From contig DAOUKZ010000115.1 in assembly GCA_034420775.1 (NCBI GenBank), forward strand, positions 1 to 18,628: 18,628 nt of DNA, written 5' to 3'. The translations under genes and the position numbers were made by a program. This DNA is from DAOUKH01 sp034420775 (GTDB lineage Bacteria > Chloroflexota > Dehalococcoidia > SHYB01). How positions within the stretch are numbered: the stretch's first letter is position 1; each line of letters opens with the position of its first letter. The notes beneath the pieces were generated by a model. The model was not told where the DNA came from and did no database searches. It was given only the letters and a program-made list of their open reading frames with translations. Of this stretch, positions 1 through 7,099 are shown piece after piece.

Positions 1-464
1 TTGGGCACGTTGAGGAAGACGCCGCGGGTGACGATGCCATCGGACCAGGCCTCGATGCCGCCGGAGGTCGCGCCGCGGGTGGTGATCATCTTGTCGGGGT
101 CGGCGCCGTCCCAGCCGCCCCCTTCGACGTCCCAGAGGTGGCAGAGCGCGTCGACGTGGGTCGTGGAGACGGTGTGGTAGTCGGTGCCGTAGAAGTCGCA
201 GGCTTCGCCGCGGAGGCCGCGGTCGATGGTGTAGGTGTAGTGCAGAGCCGGGCGCTCGTTATCGGGGCCCGGGATGGTGGGAAAGACCTGGCTCAGGGAG
301 ACCTGCCGCCCCTTCTTCACCAGGCTCGCGGCTTGGACGATCTTCTCCGGCGTAACCAGGTTCATCGTGCCTTTGTAGCCGTTCTCGCCCCACCGGCCCC
401 AGTTCCGGCCCTCGTTCATAAACTTCTCGAGCTCGGCTTCGGTGGGAAGTCGAGGGTCTGGCAT
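1..464 (-). CDS. Cyclase family protein (kynurenine formamidase-like metal hydrolase), partial
   Basis: Only the N-terminal 154 residues are in the window; the gene continues past position 1. The reading starts at the ATG at 464, preceded by a strong GGAGGAGG ribosome site, and begins MPDPRLPTEAELEKF. Around residues 97-109 it reads HTVSTTHVDALCH. This matches the HxxxxxHxDxxxH metal-binding signature of the cyclase family (PF04199), which includes kynurenine formamidase and isatin hydrolase. The N-terminal section with NWGRWGENGYKGTMNLVTPE is the usual lead-in of the catabolic members of this family. Members hydrolyse amide or cyclic imide/lactone-type bonds in the cytoplasm using a divalent metal. 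The substrate cannot be told from the sequence. It lies 41 bp downstream of the M24 gene on the same strand and is probably in one operon with it and the acyl-CoA dehydrogenase. Confidence 0.85.
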   Translation of the reverse strand, partial: MPDPRLPTEAELEKFMNEGRNWGRWGENGYKGTMNLVTPEKIVQAASLVKKGRQVSLSQVFPTIPGPDNERPALHYTYTIDRGLRGEACDFYGTDYHTVSTTHVDALCHLWDVEGGGWDGADPDKMITTRGATSGGIEAWSDGIVTRGVFLNVP

Positions 465-505
465 CGTTACGTCCTCCTCCGGCCGCTTGGCCGCCGTGGA
501 TGGGG

Positions 506-1654
506 TTAGTCGCTGCTCAGTAGCTCGGGGCCGCCGGCCCGCACCAGGAGCTGGTCGCCCCAGATGCCGCAGGAGCCGGTCTCGGCCCGGATCAGGAGCG
601 GGTGCATGACCATGTAGGCGTTCTCGGGGATCACGGTGTCGTCGGCGGCCGTGATGCTGAAGCCCTCGCCAATGGTCATGCCGAGGCCGTGCCCGAAGCG
701 GACGCCCGAGTAGTCGAAGCCGTAGCTCTGGGCGACCTCGAGGCCCGCGGCGTAGAGCTCCTTCGGCATGACGCCGGGCTTCACCAGGGTGAGCATCTTT
801 TCGTGCGCCGCAATGGCCGCATCGCGTATGCGGAGCTTCTCGGCGCTCGTGTTGCCGACGGCGGCGGTGCGGCAGACCTGGCCGTAGTAGCCCTCGTAGC
901 GGGCGTTGACCTCGAGGGCGACGATGTCGCCGTCCTCGAAGACGAGGTCGTGGCGCTGATGACCCCAGAGCCAAGGCTCGCCAGCGCTCATGTAGAGGCT
1001 GATGTACTCGGCGCCGGCCATGCGGGCGGCGTGCTCGCAGATCGCCACTGCGTCGGACTGGCGCACGCCGGGCTTCGCCGCCTCCAGGAAGGCGTCCATG
1101 CCGGCCTTCGACACCCGCGCCGCGCCCCGGATGTAGGGCTCCTCGACGGCCGCTCGCGGCAGGGCCACCTTGTGCACCATGCCGGAGACGTCCGCGAGCT
1201 CGGCTTTCGGGAACGCCCGCCGCAGCCCGTCGATGGTGGTGTAGGGCAGGAAGCGCATGCCGTCGATGCCGAGCTTGCCTTCGGAGAAGCCGCCCTCGGT
1301 CAGCGCCTCGGCGATGGAGACGTCCCAGTCGCGGGGCGAGCCCGTTCCGACGTTGACCTTCACATTGGAGACCGGCGAGCGCCGCTGGGCCAGCCCGACC
1401 TGGCAGTTGGCGAAGCCGCTGCCGATGACCAAGGTGGGGCCGGCGTCGAGGGTGTCCACCAGGACGGAGAGCAACCCGGAGTCGACGACGTTGAAGAAGT
1501 TAGTCAGATAGCGGACCGTGCCGCCCTCGACGATACTGTCGGAATCGACGACGACCAGGGCGTCAAGCCCCCGGGCGCGCGCCGCCGCGCGCGTGTTTTC
1601 GATGCGGCGCGAGATTTCCTGGGCGTCGAATGGGGTGTGCGTGGCGGTCGCCAT
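506..1654 (-). CDS. M24 (creatinase/aminopeptidase P fold) family protein with altered metal ligands
   Basis: The product is 382 aa. Residues 1-160 form a creatinase-type N-terminal domain and residues 165-382 a C-terminal 'pita-bread' domain. M24 metallopeptidases use five ligands (Asp, Asp, His, Glu, Glu). Here the corresponding positions appear to be E248 (in GDIVALEVNARYEGYYGQ), Q259, H322 (in RFGHGLGM), H351 and D367. At least three are therefore non-canonical, so a dinuclear metallopeptidase is unlikely. Creatinase itself has this fold without a metal centre, so a metal-independent or mononuclear amidinohydrolase-like activity is plausible. That is inference. The start at 1654 has GGGAGCAGCACG just upstream. 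It lies 23 bp after the acyl-CoA dehydrogenase and 41 bp before the cyclase-family gene, suggesting a shared catabolic operon. Confidence 0.85.
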   Translation of the reverse strand: MATATHTPFDAQEISRRIENTRAAARARGLDALVVVDSDSIVEGGTVRYLTNFFNVVDSGLLSVLVDTLDAGPTLVIGSGFANCQVGLAQRRSPVSNVKVNVGTGSPRDWDVSIAEALTEGGFSEGKLGIDGMRFLPYTTIDGLRRAFPKAELADVSGMVHKVALPRAAVEEPYIRGAARVSKAGMDAFLEAAKPGVRQSDAVAICEHAARMAGAEYISLYMSAGEPWLWGHQRHDLVFEDGDIVALEVNARYEGYYGQVCRTAAVGNTSAEKLRIRDAAIAAHEKMLTLVKPGVMPKELYAAGLEVAQSYGFDYSGVRFGHGLGMTIGEGFSITAADDTVIPENAYMVMHPLLIRAETGSCGIWGDQLLVRAGGPELLSSD

Positions 1655-1677
1655 CGTGCTGCTCCCTTCGGGCGTTC

Positions 1678-2895
1678 CTAGCCGATCCAGGGCCTGCCCG
1701 CGTTCAGGCGCGTTTCGATCTCCCGTCCGATGGAGAGGTTGAGCACCTTGTGGCCCCCCTCGCCGTGCTGGATGCCGATGGCGTCGCGCACCAGCTTCTC
1801 GATGGGCATGCCCCGGATCACGCCGTAGCCGCCGAAGAGGTCGAGCGAGTGCAGGGCGATCTTCAGCGCGGTCTCGGCGCAGTAGACGCGGTTCGCTTTC
1901 AGCAGGTTGCGGTCGATCTCCTCGGCGTGGGCCACCATCCAGGCGGCGCGCCAGATCAGGCTGCGGGCCGCCTGCAGCGAGGTGTACATCTCGGCGATGG
2001 AGTGCGCCACGGCCTGGTGCTGGATGATGTTCTTGCCGCCCTGACGCCGCCCGTTGGCGTAGTTGACGCCCGCGTCGAGCGCCGCCCGCGCCAGCGCCAC
2101 GAGGTGCGCGGGGACCTCGATGTTGCCCGCGGCCTGATAGCGGGCCAACTCGGGGGGCAGGTAGGCCTCACGGCCGCCGAGCAGGTTCTCCGCGGGGATG
2201 CGGGCGTTGTCGAAGAAGAGCTCGGCCTGGTGGTAGGCGCGCCAGCCGATCTTGTCGTGGACGGTGCCCACTCGGACGCCGGGCGTCCCCTTCTCGACGA
2301 TCAGGTAGCTGACCCCCTCCGCGGCGCGGACGTTGGGGTCGGTGCGCACCCGGGGAATCCAGACCGAGGCGTTGTCGACGTGCGAGCCCCACTGCTTCAC
2401 GCCGTTGACGACGTAGTGGTCGCCGTCGCGGATGGCGGTGGTCATGATGCCCTCGCCGACCGGGGCGTCGTAGTAGCCCATGACGTCGGCGCCGACGTTG
2501 GGCTCGGTGACGGGAAAGGAGAGGAGGAAGTCGTCTTCGTCGCGGAAGCGGGGGAGGTAGCGCTGCTTTTGGTCTTCGGTGCCAGCGACGAAGAGCAGCG
2601 GGGCGATCTTCCAGTTCTGGGAGAAGATCTTGGAGCAGCTCACATCCTCGTAGGCCATCTCGTCGATGACGATGAGCTGGGAGAGGGCGTCGGCTCCGAC
2701 GCCGCCCCACTCGACGGGAAGGGTCAAGGTCCGCAGGCCAAGCTGCGAGCCCTTCTTGATGAGGTCCCAGGGGAAGTTGTCGGGGACGTCGCCCTGGTCC
2801 ATCGCCATGGCGACGGGGCGTATCTCGTTGCGGGCGAAGTCGCGGGCCAGGCGTTGGAGGGCGCGTTGGTCTTCGGTCAGGTCGAATTCGAGCAT
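1678..2895 (-). CDS. Acyl-CoA dehydrogenase family protein
   Basis: The product is 405 aa if it starts at the ATG at 2895 (MLEFDLTEDQRALQRLARDFA), the usual N-terminus of this family. The open frame extends further upstream to 3084, but that part has no family character. It is an FAD-dependent alpha,beta-dehydrogenase of acyl-CoA thioesters passing electrons to ETF. The family marks visible are FPVTEPNVGADV (middle domain), VNGVKQWGSHVDNA (flavin and beta-sheet region), GYGVIRGMPIEKLVRDA and a C-terminal HGEGGHKVLN. E379 in that last motif is at the place of the catalytic base in the medium-chain type (YEGT). No clear Shine-Dalgarno precedes the start, so initiation may be leaderless or weak. 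It is first of three minus-strand genes. Chain length or substrate cannot be assigned; the flanking hydrolases suggest breakdown of an acyl or cyclic compound. Confidence 0.9.
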   Translation of the reverse strand: MLEFDLTEDQRALQRLARDFARNEIRPVAMAMDQGDVPDNFPWDLIKKGSQLGLRTLTLPVEWGGVGADALSQLIVIDEMAYEDVSCSKIFSQNWKIAPLLFVAGTEDQKQRYLPRFRDEDDFLLSFPVTEPNVGADVMGYYDAPVGEGIMTTAIRDGDHYVVNGVKQWGSHVDNASVWIPRVRTDPNVRAAEGVSYLIVEKGTPGVRVGTVHDKIGWRAYHQAELFFDNARIPAENLLGGREAYLPPELARYQAAGNIEVPAHLVALARAALDAGVNYANGRRQGGKNIIQHQAVAHSIAEMYTSLQAARSLIWRAAWMVAHAEEIDRNLLKANRVYCAETALKIALHSLDLFGGYGVIRGMPIEKLVRDAIGIQHGEGGHKVLNLSIGREIETRLNAGRPWIG

Positions 2896-2929
2896 AGCGC
2901 GCCATAGTGTACACGCTCTGGCACGGGGT

Positions 2930-2978
2930 GGGGCTCGCCCCGCTGAGAGACCTTTTCCATAACTGGGGCCAGACCCCA
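2930..2978. repeat. REP-like palindromic element
   Basis: Two short GC palindromes lie close together. GGGG-CTCG-CCCC is at 2930-2941 and TGGGG-CCAGA-CCCCA at 2964-2978, the latter preceded by TTTTCCATAAC. Short GGGGnCnGnCCCC-type palindromes of this sort recur as dispersed REP-like elements in many bacterial genomes. Whether this one is repeated elsewhere in this genome cannot be seen from one window. It could also be a transcription-stopping hairpin, but no T-run follows on either strand. Confidence 0.4.
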
Positions 2979-3201
2979 CGGGTAGCGGTCTTCCATATGG
3001 TGTGGCGGTTGCGTTGGCACATTGATCATCTAAAGCCAGTGATACGGAATAGGTCCAATGGACAGGAAAGCACCGGGAAGGCACTATCGAATCGGCCGCA
3101 GTCTAGATCAAGAAGGGGTAGGCCGAGGCCATCACGGTCCGGAATCAGATGTTCCCCGAGGGCCATCACGGCCAGTCTCGAAACGAAGCCTAGACACGGA
3201 T

Positions 3202-3206
3202 AGGAG
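3202..3206 (+). promoter_or_regulatory. Ribosome binding site fixing the lipoprotein start
   Basis: AGGAG lies 7 bases before the ATG at 3214. It is the only strong Shine-Dalgarno in the region and favours this start over the downstream GTG at 3322. Confidence 0.6.
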
Positions 3207-3213
3207 AACCACC

Positions 3214-3876
3214 ATGCCAACAGGCCCACCGGGGAAAAGCGGCCCCGCAACCCGATCGCCGGCGCCGTGGCGGTCGGGCGCAACGCCACGGGTGACGTCC
3301 GCCTCGTGGAATCACCGCAGGGTGGCCCCGTCCTTGAAAATCTTGGCGCCATTCGCGTTCTGCCTCGTGGTTGTTGCCAGCTGTTCCCTTTCGATCAGCA
3401 CCCCGACGCCGCGATCGTTGCCGACGGCGACGCCGGCGCCGACACCCACGCCCATCTGCGGAGAAGCCATGAACGACTACGTCGCGGCTTTTGGCGAGGT
3501 CGCGGCCGAGGTCTATGACGTCTCGGACGAGACCTCTCTCCTGATGAGTAGAGCGCTTCGCGACCTTGAGCGCGGGACTCCAGAGGCTGTGGCTCTTAAT
3601 GCATACCTGGACGATGTTGAGCGGATCGCGTCTGCCAACGAGCGTATCGCCGGGCGAATCAGGACCATAGCCCCGCCCCCGACGCCGGCTTTGCTTATTC
3701 ACGAACGGCTGCTGGACTATGCCGACGACCTCGCCTACATGGCTCCCTTACTGCGGAATGGGTTCGCAGGCGACGGGGCAGCCCTGTCCCGGGCAACGAG
3801 AGCCATGGTCGACCTCGAGCTTCCGTCGATCGAGGGTTTAGCCGAGCGCTGCGTCTACCTGGAACGTAGCCAATGA
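3214..3876 (+). CDS. Putative lipoprotein of unknown function
   Basis: The product is 220 aa from the ATG at 3214. A hydrophobic segment (about 40-56, LKILAPFAFCLVVVAS) ends in a lipobox VASC with Cys57, so the mature protein should be lipid-anchored outside the membrane. A low-complexity Pro/Thr tract follows (about 63-80, with PTATPAPTPTP) and looks like an extended surface linker. The rest (about 85-220) is predicted helical and acidic with no motif I recognise. The n-region is unusually long, about 38 residues. A GTG at 3322 would give a textbook signal peptide but has a poorer ribosome site. Codon third positions are less GC-biased than in leuS next door, suggesting an accessory gene. 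The product is unrecognised and could be any helical secreted protein. Confidence 0.6.
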   Translation: MPTGPPGKSGPATRSPAPWRSGATPRVTSASWNHRRVAPSLKILAPFAFCLVVVASCSLSISTPTPRSLPTATPAPTPTPICGEAMNDYVAAFGEVAAEVYDVSDETSLLMSRALRDLERGTPEAVALNAYLDDVERIASANERIAGRIRTIAPPPTPALLIHERLLDYADDLAYMAPLLRNGFAGDGAALSRATRAMVDLELPSIEGLAERCVYLERSQ

Positions 3877-3951
3877 AGCCGTTCCACCCCAAAGAGCGAC
3901 TTCATCGGCATCTATCACCGCCACGACGGAGTGCCGCCCACGCCCACCTGA
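3877..3951 (+). pseudogene. Decayed coding remnant
   Basis: Immediately after the lipoprotein stop, the same frame continues as SRSTPKSDFIGIYHRHDGVPPTPT before another stop at 3949-3951. The piece SDFIGIYHRHDG resembles, from memory, the N-terminal SDF(V/I)GIYHHWDGYP segment of a family of uncharacterised bacterial proteins. Nothing of the remaining family sequence follows, so this would be a truncated fragment. The match is short and rests on recall, so it may be chance. Confidence 0.3.
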
Positions 3952-3977
3952 TCAAAACGCCGGAACTGGCGGGCTAG

Positions 3978-4010
3978 CGGAATCGACGGCTGCCTCTGGG
4001 CCTGATTCCG
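3978..4010. repeat. Inverted repeat between lipoprotein gene and leuS
   Basis: CGGAATC (3978-3984) and GATTCCG (4004-4010) are perfect 7-bp arms separated by 19 bases. The hairpin could end transcription of the lipoprotein gene, but only a weak TTCT follows it, so it is not a confident intrinsic terminator. Confidence 0.3.
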
Positions 4011-4057
4011 TTCTGGATCCCTACCAAAGGCCTCCCAGGAGCGAAAGCGGCCCTTTC

Positions 4058-4066
4058 TGATACAAT
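4058..4066 (+). promoter_or_regulatory. Extended -10 promoter of leuS
   Basis: TGATACAAT is an extended -10 element (TGn followed by TACAAT, 5 of 6 to consensus). No -35 hexamer is visible 16-18 bases upstream, as is common for extended -10 promoters. A start near 4073 would give a leader of about 57 bases before the leuS ATG at 4130. Confidence 0.5.
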
Positions 4067-4129
4067 GGCTTGCAAACCTGGAACGCCGAAGCCATCGGCG
4101 TCCCCCCTTTTCGAGCGCACATCGTCCCC

Positions 4130-6574
4130 ATGCCGCCGACGTACGAACCGCGCGCCATTGAAGAGAAGTGGCGCCGCCGCTGGGACGAAGACCGGCTCTA
4201 CCACGCCCCCGACGACGACGCGCGCCCCAAGTGGTACGCGCTCACGATGTACCCGTATCCCTCGGGCGACCTGCACATCGGGCACTGGTACGGCTACGCC
4301 CCCCACGACGCCTACACCCGCTTCATGCGGATGCGGGGCCACAACGTTATGTCGCCGATCGGCTTCGACGCCTTCGGGCTGCCCGCCGAGAATGCGGCGA
4401 TCAAGCACGGCGCGCACCCCCTGCAGTGGACGATGGCGAACATCGAGCGGATGCGCGGCCAGCTCCGCACGATGGGGACCACGTTCGACTGGGACCGCGA
4501 GATCGTCTGCTGCCTGCCGGAGTACTACCGCTGGAACCAGTGGTTCTTCCTGAAGTTCTACGAGAAAGGGCTCGCCTACCGGGCCCATGCTCCGGCGAAC
4601 TGGTGCCCCGGCTGCCAGACGGTGCTGGCCAACGAGCAGGTCAAGGACGGCCGCTGCGAGCGCTCCGACGACGTGGTCGAGCGGCGCAATCTCGAGCAGT
4701 GGTTCTTCCGCATTACCGACTACGCCGAGGAGCTGCTCGACTTCGGCGGGCTCATCGACTGGCCCGACAAGATCAAGACGATGCAGCGCAACTGGATCGG
4801 GCGAAGCGAGGGGGCGCGGCTGACCTTCGACCTCTCCCACCACGGCATCGAGACGAAGGAGATCGAGGTCTTCACGACCCGCCCCGACACCGTCTACGGC
4901 GTCACCTTCATGGCCCTGGCTCCAGAGCACCCGCTCGTCGAGCAGCTGACCGCCCCCGAGCGGCGCGCCGAGGTCGAGGCCTACGCCCGCCAAGCCCGCG
5001 CCGAGACTGAGATCGAGCGCATGTCCACCGAGCGGGAGAAGACCGGCGTCCCCATCGGCGCCGACTGCATCAACCCGTTCAACGGCGAGCGGGTTCCCAT
5101 CTACGCCTCCGACTACGTCCTGCTCGGCTATGGGACGGGCGCGGTGATGGGCGTCCCCGCCCACGACCAGCGCGACTTCGAGTTCGCTACCAAGTACGGC
5201 CTGCCGATCCGGGTCGTCATCTCGCCGCCCGACTGGGACGGGTCGCCGCTCGACGAGGCCTACCTCGAAGAGGGCGTGATGGTGAACTCGGACCACTTCG
5301 ACGGCACCCCCGGCGCCGACGCCATCGACGCCGTGACCGGCTTCGCCGAGGCCAAGGGCTTCGGGGAGCGGGCCGTCACCTATCGGATGCGCGACTGGCT
5401 CATCTCGCGGCAACGCTACTGGGGCACGCCGATCCCGATCGTCTACTGCGACGGGTGCGGCACGGTCCCCGTTCCCGAGGACCAACTACCGGTGCTGCTG
5501 CCCGGCGACGCCGAGTTCCGCCCCACGGGCGAGTCGCCCTTGACGCGGCACGAGGGCTTCCTCCACGCCGACTGCCCCCGATGCGGGGGGGCGGCCCGCC
5601 GCGAGACGGACACGATGGACACCTTCGTCGACTCGTCCTGGTACTTCATGCGCTACGCGAGCCCGGACTACGCCGACGGCCCCTTCGACCCCGCCCTCGC
5701 CAAGCAGTGGGCGCCCGTCGACCAGTACACCGGCGGCGCCGAGCACGCCGTGATGCACCTGCTCTACGCCCGCTTCTTCACCAAGGCCCTGCGCGACCTG
5801 GGGATCCTCGACTTCGGCGAGCCGTTCCTCCGCCTCTTCAACCAAGGGATCATCCTGGGCGAGGACCACGAGAAGATGAGCAAGAGCCGGGGCAACGTGG
5901 TCAACCCGGACGACGTGGTCGCGGCCTACGGCGCCGACGCGGTGCGGGCCTTCCTCATGTTCATCGGTCCGTGGGACCAGGGCGGCGCGTGGAGTCCGAC
6001 GGGCATCCAGGGGATGTCGCGGTGGCTGAACCGGGTCTGGGCCCTTGCCGCCCGCGACCCCTCGGAGCTTTCCGGCTCCGCCAACGGCGGCGGTCTGGAG
6101 CGGCTGCGCCACAAGACGGTCCGCAAGGTGACCAACGACCTCGATCGCTTCCAGTTCAACACGGCGCTCGCCGCCCTCATGGAGTACTCCAACGAGTTGC
6201 AGCGCGTCTGGGACTCCGGCGCGGTCGACGCCGAGGCATGGCGCCGCGCCATCGAGACCCTGATCGTGCTGCTCGCGCCGATGTGCCCCCACGTCGCCGA
6301 GGAGCTGTGGGAGCGGGCGGGCGGCGGCTACAGCGTCCACCGCCAACCGTGGCCGACGTGGGACGACACCGTCGCCGCCGACACCGAGATCACCCTGGTC
6401 GTGCAGGTCAACGGGAAGATGCGCGACAAGCTCACCGTCGAGGCCGGCATCGGCGAAGAGGCGGCCAAGGAGCTCGCCTTCGCCAGCGAGCGCGCCGCCT
6501 CGCACGTCGCCGACAAGACGGTGCGCAAGGTCATCTACGTCCCCGGCAAGCTGGTCAACATCGTCGTCGGCTAG
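4130..6574 (+). CDS. leuS: Leucyl-tRNA synthetase
   Basis: The product is 814 aa, normal for bacterial LeuRS. It charges tRNA-Leu with leucine in the cytoplasm. The class I signatures are HIGH at residues 49-52 (GDLHIGHWYGY) and KMSKS at 582-586. The editing domain carries TTRPDT (249-254) and GVPAHDQRDFEF with the key Asp at 346. The zinc knuckle CDGC...CPRC and the CPGCQTVLANEQV segment are typical of the family. The open frame reaches back to a TTG at 4070, but the ATG at 4130 gives the normal N-terminus MPPTYEPRAIEEKWRRRW. No strong Shine-Dalgarno is seen there. It is the first gene downstream of the extended -10 element and is followed after 21 bases by a DUF1801 gene. Confidence 0.97.
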   Translation: MPPTYEPRAIEEKWRRRWDEDRLYHAPDDDARPKWYALTMYPYPSGDLHIGHWYGYAPHDAYTRFMRMRGHNVMSPIGFDAFGLPAENAAIKHGAHPLQWTMANIERMRGQLRTMGTTFDWDREIVCCLPEYYRWNQWFFLKFYEKGLAYRAHAPANWCPGCQTVLANEQVKDGRCERSDDVVERRNLEQWFFRITDYAEELLDFGGLIDWPDKIKTMQRNWIGRSEGARLTFDLSHHGIETKEIEVFTTRPDTVYGVTFMALAPEHPLVEQLTAPERRAEVEAYARQARAETEIERMSTEREKTGVPIGADCINPFNGERVPIYASDYVLLGYGTGAVMGVPAHDQRDFEFATKYGLPIRVVISPPDWDGSPLDEAYLEEGVMVNSDHFDGTPGADAIDAVTGFAEAKGFGERAVTYRMRDWLISRQRYWGTPIPIVYCDGCGTVPVPEDQLPVLLPGDAEFRPTGESPLTRHEGFLHADCPRCGGAARRETDTMDTFVDSSWYFMRYASPDYADGPFDPALAKQWAPVDQYTGGAEHAVMHLLYARFFTKALRDLGILDFGEPFLRLFNQGIILGEDHEKMSKSRGNVVNPDDVVAAYGADAVRAFLMFIGPWDQGGAWSPTGIQGMSRWLNRVWALAARDPSELSGSANGGGLERLRHKTVRKVTNDLDRFQFNTALAALMEYSNELQRVWDSGAVDAEAWRRAIETLIVLLAPMCPHVAEELWERAGGGYSVHRQPWPTWDDTVAADTEITLVVQVNGKMRDKLTVEAGIGEEAAKELAFASERAASHVADKTVRKVIYVPGKLVNIVVG

Positions 6575-6595
6575 CCCGCCGCGACAGGCCACCCG

Positions 6596-7045
6596 ATGCA
6601 GAGCGACGCGAAGACCGTAGACGAATACCTGTCCGGACTCGACGACGGCCGGCGGGAGGCCATCGCCGCCGTGCGCGGCGTCATCCTCGACAACCTGCCC
6701 GACGGCTACGAAGAGACGATCCAGTTCGGGATGATCACCTACGTCGTGCCGTTCAGCGTGCTCGCCGACACCTACAACGGCCAGCCGCTCATGTACGCCG
6801 CCCTCGCATCGCAGAAGCGGCACATGGCCGTCTACCTCACCAACGTCTACGCCGACGGATCGGTCGAGAGCTGGTTCCGCGAGCGCTACCTCGCCACGGG
6901 CAAGCGGCTCGACATGGGCAAGTCGTGCGTCCGCTTCAGGAAGCTCGACGACCTGCCGCTCGAGTTGGTCGGCGAGGCCGTCGCGAGGACGCCTGTCGCC
7001 GAGTTCGTCGAGATCTACAAGGCATCCAGGTCGGGCCGCAAGTAG
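6596..7045 (+). CDS. DUF1801 domain-containing protein
   Basis: The product is 149 aa. TVDEYLSGLDDGRREAIAAVRGVI near the N-terminus and TIQFGMITYVVPFSV in the middle are the usual marks of DUF1801 (PF08818, YdhG-like). These are small cytoplasmic proteins with an SRPBCC-like or 'iron chaperone/frataxin-like' proposed fold and no firm bacterial function. The full domain length is present with no truncation. The start follows the leuS stop by 21 bases, so it is likely read through from leuS. The ribosome site is weak. Function unknown; the family call rests on motif memory. Confidence 0.85.
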   Translation: MQSDAKTVDEYLSGLDDGRREAIAAVRGVILDNLPDGYEETIQFGMITYVVPFSVLADTYNGQPLMYAALASQKRHMAVYLTNVYADGSVESWFRERYLATGKRLDMGKSCVRFRKLDDLPLELVGEAVARTPVAEFVEIYKASRSGRK

Positions 7046-7099
7046 CGCGCCGTTGACACCCCGCGCGGCGATGACGATCATCGCGGCGGGAGGGATGCC

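Larger units (their letters stand above)
2896..3213. other. Gene-free divergent intergenic region
   Basis: This stretch of 318 bases lies between the minus-strand acyl-CoA dehydrogenase and the plus-strand lipoprotein gene, so promoters for both should lie here. I could not identify a convincing -35/-10 pair in either direction. It holds a REP-like palindromic segment (2930-2978) and an 11-bp direct repeat GGCCATCACGG at 3127-3137 and 3161-3171. The open frames through it show no recognisable protein. Confidence 0.5.

Noticed and set aside
602..2907. Long plus-strand open frames opposite the M24 and acyl-CoA dehydrogenase genes
   Set aside because: The minus-strand genes have full family motifs; the plus frames do not.
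3026..3352. Minus-strand frame of 108 codons with a short hydrophobic stretch
   Set aside because: No ribosome site or family resemblance; overlaps the lipoprotein gene and the divergent promoter region.
3974..5485. Minus-strand open frame (503 codons) opposite leuS
   Set aside because: A shadow of leuS with no recognisable domain or ribosome site.
7053..7081. TTGACA followed 17 bases later by GATCAT before the amidohydrolase
   Set aside because: The -10 is poor and the implied transcript start (about 7088) would cut into the ribosome site.
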